Shown piece after piece: positions 60,219 to 64,000 of a stretch of 64,000 nucleotides of DNA. The notes beneath the pieces were generated by a model. That model made no database searches. It saw only the letters and a list, made by a program, of their open reading frames with translations, and was not told the DNA's origin. Position 1 is the first letter of the stretch. Every line of letters starts with the position of its first letter. The position numbers were made by a program, and so were the translations under genes. The DNA comes from Niabella agricola (lineage in GTDB: Bacteria > Bacteroidota > Bacteroidia > Chitinophagales > Chitinophagaceae), in assembly GCF_021538615.1 (NCBI RefSeq), contig NZ_JAJHIZ010000003.1:3596001-3660000 (forward strand), read 5' to 3'.

Positions 60219-60629
60219 CTACTTGCTACCCCCGTTAAAAGGGTCTTTTAATTCTTCCACGCTTATTTCAAAAAGCGCTGCATACTTTTTAAATTTATTG
60301 TCCGATAGTTTCTGAAAGCCGGAGGGCTTCAGGTGTTTTTTGATGCTCCATTTCCAGTAGCCGGTATAAGAGGCAAGGATGTTCAGGTCCATGATCTTTT
60401 TCTCCATAAAGTACAGGATCGGACTAGCCTCGTTATTCAGCACTTTTTGTTTGGCCGCTTCGATCTTTGCCTCCACATCGTGCCAGGCTACATTCAGCGC
60501 TTCGGTTTTTACATCCCAACCGCTGCTTTGGGCGGTGGAATAATTGCCGTTTTCGTCTACTACATACGTAACCTCCTTGGCTATTTTACCAAGCGCACCA
60601 TTATCCTGCGGAATTTCTTCTTTTTTCAT
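60219..60629 (-). CDS. Small conserved protein of the flexirubin operon
   Basis: This 136-residue protein is soluble, with no signal peptide. Residues 1-40 look flexible; the middle is a helix (VEAKIEAAKQKVLNNEASPI) and the end resembles a compact helical unit (ILASYTGYWKWSIKKHLKPS, FKKYAALFEISVEELKDPF) somewhat like an HTH-type or peptidyl-carrier interaction domain. I do not recognise the family by name, but small proteins of this kind stand between darB and the BtrH-like gene in flexirubin clusters, which supports a pigment-linked role. Confidence 0.7.
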   Translation of the reverse strand: MKKEEIPQDNGALGKIAKEVTYVVDENGNYSTAQSSGWDVKTEALNVAWHDVEAKIEAAKQKVLNNEASPILYFMEKKIMDLNILASYTGYWKWSIKKHLKPSGFQKLSDNKFKKYAALFEISVEELKDPFNGGSK

Positions 60630-60952
60630 ATGATGAAAAAATTTTTAAACGAGGCAAGCTAATAAAAATTGGCGATATAATATTCGCTAAATCGGGGGAT
60701 AAAAATCGCTGGATGCTCGCAAAATTCGGCGGTTTTTGTATTTTGAAAATAAAAAAGTGAAAAAACGACAGGTCTTTTCACTTTTGACTATTTGCCATTC
60801 AATATCGTTTCCTTAAAGCCGCAGATTCGCAGATTTAGCTCCGGCTTTAATAGTTTCAAAAATATCATGCCACAGGTGCAATCAGCGAAATTGGCTGCAA
60901 TCATAAAAACCGCTTAAGGAAACGGCATTGAATGGCCATTGACGATTCACTT
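60630..60952. other. Intergenic gap holding the MITE-like element
   Basis: These 323 bases between darB and the 136-residue gene contain no gene. About half is the palindromic element at 60794-60936; the rest is AT-rich and shows nothing recognisable. Confidence 0.7.
60794..60936. repeat. Palindromic MITE-like element, copy 1
   Basis: The 143-base element has terminal inverted repeats of about 27 bases: GCCATTCAATATCGTTTCCT at the left and, read in reverse complement from the right end, GCCATTCAATGCCGTTTCCT, both continuing TAAAGC/TAAGCG. A related full-length copy is at 19861-20034. No transposase is inside. Confidence 0.8.
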
Positions 60953-62101
60953 TTACACCGCCGTCAGCAAGGCATACATATAGCTGAACCTTGAGCTTTC
61001 GGGCACCAGCAGGAACACTTTATCGCCTTTTTTCAGTTGCCCGCTGTTAAACAGCTCATCCACCATAAAGTATACAGAAGCGGCCCCTACATTTCCCACA
61101 CGGCTCAGATTCACAAACCATTTTTCGTAAGGAATATGATGCCCCAGCTTAATATGCTCGTCGTATATTTTATCTTTAAAGAAGTTGCTGCTCATATGCG
61201 GCAGGTACCAGGTAATATCATCCGGGTTCAGCCCGCGGCGCTCAAACAGCTCCGGCAGGATCTTTCCGCCCAACGGCACAATATTCGGGCTCAGCAATTT
61301 TACATCCTGTTTAATGCTCAGGATGGATTTTTCATTCAGCTCTTCATGGTTAAATTCCAGGAAGCTTTTCAAATGACCGTCGTCCTGTTTCTCGGCACCC
61401 ATATACATACAGGGTTCCATATGGTCCGCATAGGAAATACCTTCCATCCACTCGATCTTCAGGCTCAGGCCTTCTTCATTCTTTTTATTGGAAATCAAGA
61501 ATGCAGAAGCTCCGTCCGACAGCATCCAGCGTAAGAATTCCTTATCAAAGCTGATGTAAGGGTTTTCCTCCAGGGCTTCCAGTTTATGCACTTCATCTTC
61601 AAACTGGTTGGCCACCAATGAAGCTGAGAACCGCTCAGAGCCGGTAGCAACGGCGGTGGCCGCATCACCGGTCTTTACCGACATATACGCATATTTCAAT
61701 GCGTGCATACCCGCACAGCATACCCCTGCAGGGGATACCACTTCAATGGAACCCAGCTCCGGCAGCCAGCCATGCACCATCACGGCATGTGAAGGCATCA
61801 TCTGGTCCGGCGACGAAGTGCCGCAGGAAAGCACATCCACCTGTTTAATGCCTTCCCGGTCCTGCTTAAACAATTCCTTAATGGCCTCTGCCGTTAACTG
61901 GGCATTGGTATGGGTAATCTTTCCGCCTTTTTCCAATGCATAATAGCGGTTGGTAATGGCGTTGTTTCTCAAAACAATTCGTCTGGATTTGGATGGTTTT
62001 CCATTAATATAGCCCAGGTATTCCTCCATTTCGTCGTTAGATACCGGGTTGTTGGGGAAATAATGAGCAGTACGGTTAATATAAACGTCGTTCAAATTCA
62101 T
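60953..62101 (-). CDS. darB: StlD/DarB-family beta-ketosynthase (dialkylresorcinol synthesis)
   Basis: This 382-residue enzyme has the KAS III fold. The nucleophile is Cys129 in SPAGVCCAGMHAL, the His lies in WYLPHMSSNFF and the Asn in LSRVGNVGAASVY, giving the Cys-His-Asn triad. DarB condenses two beta-keto acyl chains to form a cyclohexanedione that becomes the dialkylresorcinol half of flexirubin. It lies downstream of darA, with a repeat copy between, and upstream of the small and BtrH-like genes, the order of known flexirubin clusters. Confidence 0.9.
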   Translation of the reverse strand: MNLNDVYINRTAHYFPNNPVSNDEMEEYLGYINGKPSKSRRIVLRNNAITNRYYALEKGGKITHTNAQLTAEAIKELFKQDREGIKQVDVLSCGTSSPDQMMPSHAVMVHGWLPELGSIEVVSPAGVCCAGMHALKYAYMSVKTGDAATAVATGSERFSASLVANQFEDEVHKLEALEENPYISFDKEFLRWMLSDGASAFLISNKKNEEGLSLKIEWMEGISYADHMEPCMYMGAEKQDDGHLKSFLEFNHEELNEKSILSIKQDVKLLSPNIVPLGGKILPELFERRGLNPDDITWYLPHMSSNFFKDKIYDEHIKLGHHIPYEKWFVNLSRVGNVGAASVYFMVDELFNSGQLKKGDKVFLLVPESSRFSYMYALLTAV

Positions 62102-62115
62102 AATGTTTTTTAATC

Positions 62116-62190
62116 ATTTATTTTTTATGGGCCCGGCTGCAGAAACACCTTTCAGCTTCCTTGCGTCGCACCCTTCAACTATAGTGCTGT
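62116..62190 (-). repeat. GTGCGACGCAA dispersed repeat, copy D (between darA and darB)
   Basis: On the - strand, GGGTGCGACGCAAGGAAGCT and then CTGCAGCCGGGCCCATAAAA match copies B and C in order. It runs in the direction of the dar operon. Confidence 0.7.
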
Positions 62191-62207
62191 TATTGATCAA
62201 TGAGCGA

Positions 62208-63125
62208 TTAAATCTTTTCCCTCCATTCCACACTTGCGTAATAGTCCATTTGCCGCCGGATCTTCCGTTGGCTGAACGGGCGCACCAGGATCAAATCTAC
62301 TAATAAAATAATAGGAGATGCAATCAGCAATGCTACCGCAAGATAATATTTATAGGCTACAAGTATTTTTTTTCTGTTTTGGGGGTGTTTATTAATGATG
62401 GCGACCCATTTTTTGAATATTTTCCCGGCTTTGCGCTCAATATACATCAGGGAATATTTGACCACTACCGCTTTTTGGCCAACCAGCTCCGGCTGCAGCC
62501 CCTGCCAGTTGCCGGCTTGCAGGAACCGGTTTACAGTAGCTCCAAAAACAGCCGCATGGGCAATATCGTCCTGTGCCACACCGGGCTTGGGGAAAATGCC
62601 CCATTTACGGTCTTTTCTGCCCGTACCCAGCCAGTGAAAAATGGTAAAATAACTAAGATGGTTCGGGTGCCGGTCAAACAAAGCAATATTGCCTACCAGT
62701 TGGGCACCAGCTTCCTGAAGCAATTTTTTATTCTTTTCCTGGGCATTGATCCACATGTTGCGGCAACCGCAAATGGTTACCAGCGGGGTGCCTTTTATCA
62801 ATGCTTTAAACGCCTCATCCTGTAAAATGGAATTAATGGGTATGCTGGGCGACAGGTTCCAGGGTTGCCAGGCCAGGATCACCAGGTCGTATTGCTGCCG
62901 GGGTACCGACCAGGGTTCCAGGGCTGTAGGAATTACGTCCACCGACTCCGGTACCGTATCAAAAAAAACAGGAATGCTCCAGGGAAACGAGAACTGGTGG
63001 CGGGTTTTAACCTCCAAAAAATCTACCTGAACACCCTCTGCAAGAAGCGGTTGCAAAAAGGAATCCAGGATCTCCTTGGTTTGCCCGGATTGTGTAAAAT
63101 AAACCGCTAATACATGCTTGCTCAT
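62208..63125 (-). CDS. darA: Dialkylresorcinol condensing enzyme DarA (aromatase)
   Basis: This 305-residue protein matches the DarA family. It starts with a flavodoxin-like strand-loop (VLAVYFTQSGQTKEILDSF), has the family segment WQPWNLSPSIPINSIL and CGCRNMWINAQEKNKKLL, and ends with a membrane span (YLAVALLIASPIILLVDLIL). DarA acts after DarB to turn the cyclohexanedione into the aromatic resorcinol. It lies eight bases after a small secreted-protein gene on the same strand, as in other flexirubin clusters. Confidence 0.88.
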   Translation of the reverse strand: MSKHVLAVYFTQSGQTKEILDSFLQPLLAEGVQVDFLEVKTRHQFSFPWSIPVFFDTVPESVDVIPTALEPWSVPRQQYDLVILAWQPWNLSPSIPINSILQDEAFKALIKGTPLVTICGCRNMWINAQEKNKKLLQEAGAQLVGNIALFDRHPNHLSYFTIFHWLGTGRKDRKWGIFPKPGVAQDDIAHAAVFGATVNRFLQAGNWQGLQPELVGQKAVVVKYSLMYIERKAGKIFKKWVAIINKHPQNRKKILVAYKYYLAVALLIASPIILLVDLILVRPFSQRKIRRQMDYYASVEWREKI

Positions 63126-63133
63126 ACCTTGAT

Positions 63134-63616
63134 TTATAAAAGGCCCGACAGTGATTTTGATTTCTTGCTGTAACTTTTTACGCTTTGCTGGGTAACAGCG
63201 GGTAGTAACGCAAACTGATCCCGGATCATTTTGCTGTCTTCCGTAATGTTTTTGGAATATCCCAACGATTTGGGGGCGTTTTCCTGGATCATTAAACGGA
63301 GGAAACGGTATTCCGCCTCTTTAGGGTTGGCTTTAATAACCGATTCCAGTTTTTTATGCCCCTGCTTAAAAATGGAAAGTTTTTTGGCAGGCACAGTCAC
63401 CAGCCCTGCTTTCCGCATTTCAAGGGCACCAATAAAAGCCGGGGCTTCCGCAGCCGTGGTATAACCGGCTACCTGGCTGATCTGTGCATCAATGGTCTTT
63501 ACCGAACTGCCGGCCAGCGCAGTATAAAATGCTGCCTTTGATTGCGCCGTAACAGTATTGATGGTCAGGAGCAAAAACCCGATCGTTCCAATAAATGTTA
63601 AAAACCGCTTCGTCAT
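63134..63616 (-). CDS. Small secreted protein, first gene of the dar operon
   Basis: I do not recognise this 160-residue protein by name. The start MTKRFLTFIGTIGFLLLTIN was chosen for its signal peptide (ending TVTAQ); the longer frame is not supported. The mature part is helical, with KKLESVIKANPKEAEYRFLR and an end rich in Ser and Lys (QSVKSYSKKSKSLSGLL). It ends eight bases before darA, so it is co-transcribed, and comparable genes flank darA in Flavobacterium as far as I recall. A TACTTTTG element lies 12 bases upstream of the ATG. Confidence 0.7.
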   Translation of the reverse strand: MTKRFLTFIGTIGFLLLTINTVTAQSKAAFYTALAGSSVKTIDAQISQVAGYTTAAEAPAFIGALEMRKAGLVTVPAKKLSIFKQGHKKLESVIKANPKEAEYRFLRLMIQENAPKSLGYSKNITEDSKMIRDQFALLPAVTQQSVKSYSKKSKSLSGLL

Positions 63617-63628
63617 AAATAAAGTTTG

Positions 63629-63636
63629 CAAAAGTA
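63629..63636 (-). promoter_or_regulatory. Possible -7 element of the dar operon
   Basis: TACTTTTG on the - strand fits TAnnTTTG and lies 12 bases before the ATG of the first operon gene. A TTTG box at the expected distance is missing, so it is a weak call; the message would have a very short leader. Confidence 0.4.
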
Positions 63637-63988
63637 ACGGATTATTTGAGAGTATCGGCAGGCTTTTCAAAGGATTTCGTTACCGGTTCGATACTTTCTA
63701 TTTCTGTTTTCTTTTTAAGGATGAAATTAAAGAAACCATAGTTGTTCGGTATATTTTTTAAAATTGTTAAAACCTGAAGTCGCTGGCCTTTTAGAAATTG
63801 ATTTTAAGCAAGTTGACCTCCATGAAACGATTCCGTTTAAATGCAGCCAGGGGAGCATTCGGAATCTGTTTTAAACAGTCTTTTTTAAATTCTTTAATGA
63901 AGCAAGAACCTTCATGATAAGAAAATCTTAAAATCTGCTATTTTTTTTAAACTTATCAAAACATGACTGTTATTATTCAAAAATGAGT

Positions 63989-63996
63989 TACTTTTG
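63989..63996 (+). promoter_or_regulatory. Possible -7 element of a gene right of the window
   Basis: TACTTTTG on the + strand, four bases from the window end, fits TAnnTTTG. No clear -33 box is seen. Confidence 0.3.
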
Positions 63997-64000
63997 GTGC

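Larger units (their letters stand above)
63617..64000. other. Intergenic region at the right end
   Basis: These 384 bases hold the promoter of the dar operon (see 63629-63636) and, at the far end, a TACTTTTG element on the + strand for a gene outside the window. An open stretch of about 48 codons on the - strand (ending LLKINF near 63795) has a coding-like look but no start and is described among the findings. Confidence 0.5.

Noticed and set aside
1..64000. tRNA, rRNA, CRISPR array, prophage or complete insertion sequence
   Set aside because: No T-loop-like or rRNA sequence, no regularly spaced repeat array, and no transposase or integrase gene was seen by eye; a tRNA search program would be decisive for tRNAs.

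Overview
The window looks like a chromosome segment from a Bacteroidota member of the family Chitinophagaceae (Niabella/Chitinophaga-like). The evidence is a SusC/SusD pair, many lipoproteins with a Cys near residue 17-21, the class-specific promoter signature (TTTG, about 19-20 bases, TAnnTTTG) in front of several genes, the MurA, PurH and NrdAB protein types, and flexirubin-type pigment genes. The genus is an inference. I saw no rRNA, tRNA, CRISPR array, phage or complete insertion sequence.

Left end (1-7.9 kb, + strand): the C-terminal part of a SusC porin, a SusD lipoprotein, a small secreted protein of unknown function, a calcineurin-type phosphoesterase and an alkaline-phosphatase/NPP-family enzyme, closed by a clear terminator. 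This looks like a SusCD locus built around phosphoester cleavage rather than glycan cleavage. A TPM-domain membrane protein follows.

8-27 kb (mostly - strand): FabG and a tyrosine ammonia-lyase (the flexirubin starter-unit enzyme), an acidic protein, an RDD protein, a GH20-like enzyme, a PaaK-like ligase, a PI-PLC, a TPR/LuxR-type sensor-regulator followed by a 35-codon membrane peptide with its own terminator, AcpS, YidD, RnpA, a GH95-like glycosidase separating rnpA from rpmH, a sugar-phosphate isomerase-like protein, MurI and MurA (overlapping ORFs), and an HTH membrane protein.

27-50 kb (mostly + strand): secreted beta-helix and LamG-like proteins, a PDDEXK/DUF1016 pseudogene with two frameshifts, SCO1 and DUF420 (cytochrome oxidase assembly), a PQQ-type sugar dehydrogenase, M28 and S9 peptidases, ComEC, PurH, AraC, a nitrilase, a TetR-FabF operon with an operator placed inside its promoter, HPF, ribonucleotide reductase NrdB/NrdA and a CPBP protease.

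50-64 kb: a rhodanese lipoprotein, a large VIT/TPR/DUF2135 protein carrying a SusC-style TonB-box motif, a polysaccharide-deacetylase-like protein, LutB, TlpA, and a - strand operon with DarA and DarB (dialkylresorcinol half of flexirubin), a BtrH-like protein and two small partners. The pigment genes lie at both ends of the window, about 50 kb apart, with housekeeping and accessory genes between.

Intergenic DNA is rich in small repeats: a palindromic MITE-like element (two copies), a GTGCGACGCAA repeat (four copies), and low-complexity word tracts (ATCTCAA, GCTGAT, GTGAATA types). Two of these tracts lie in frame inside purH and murI.
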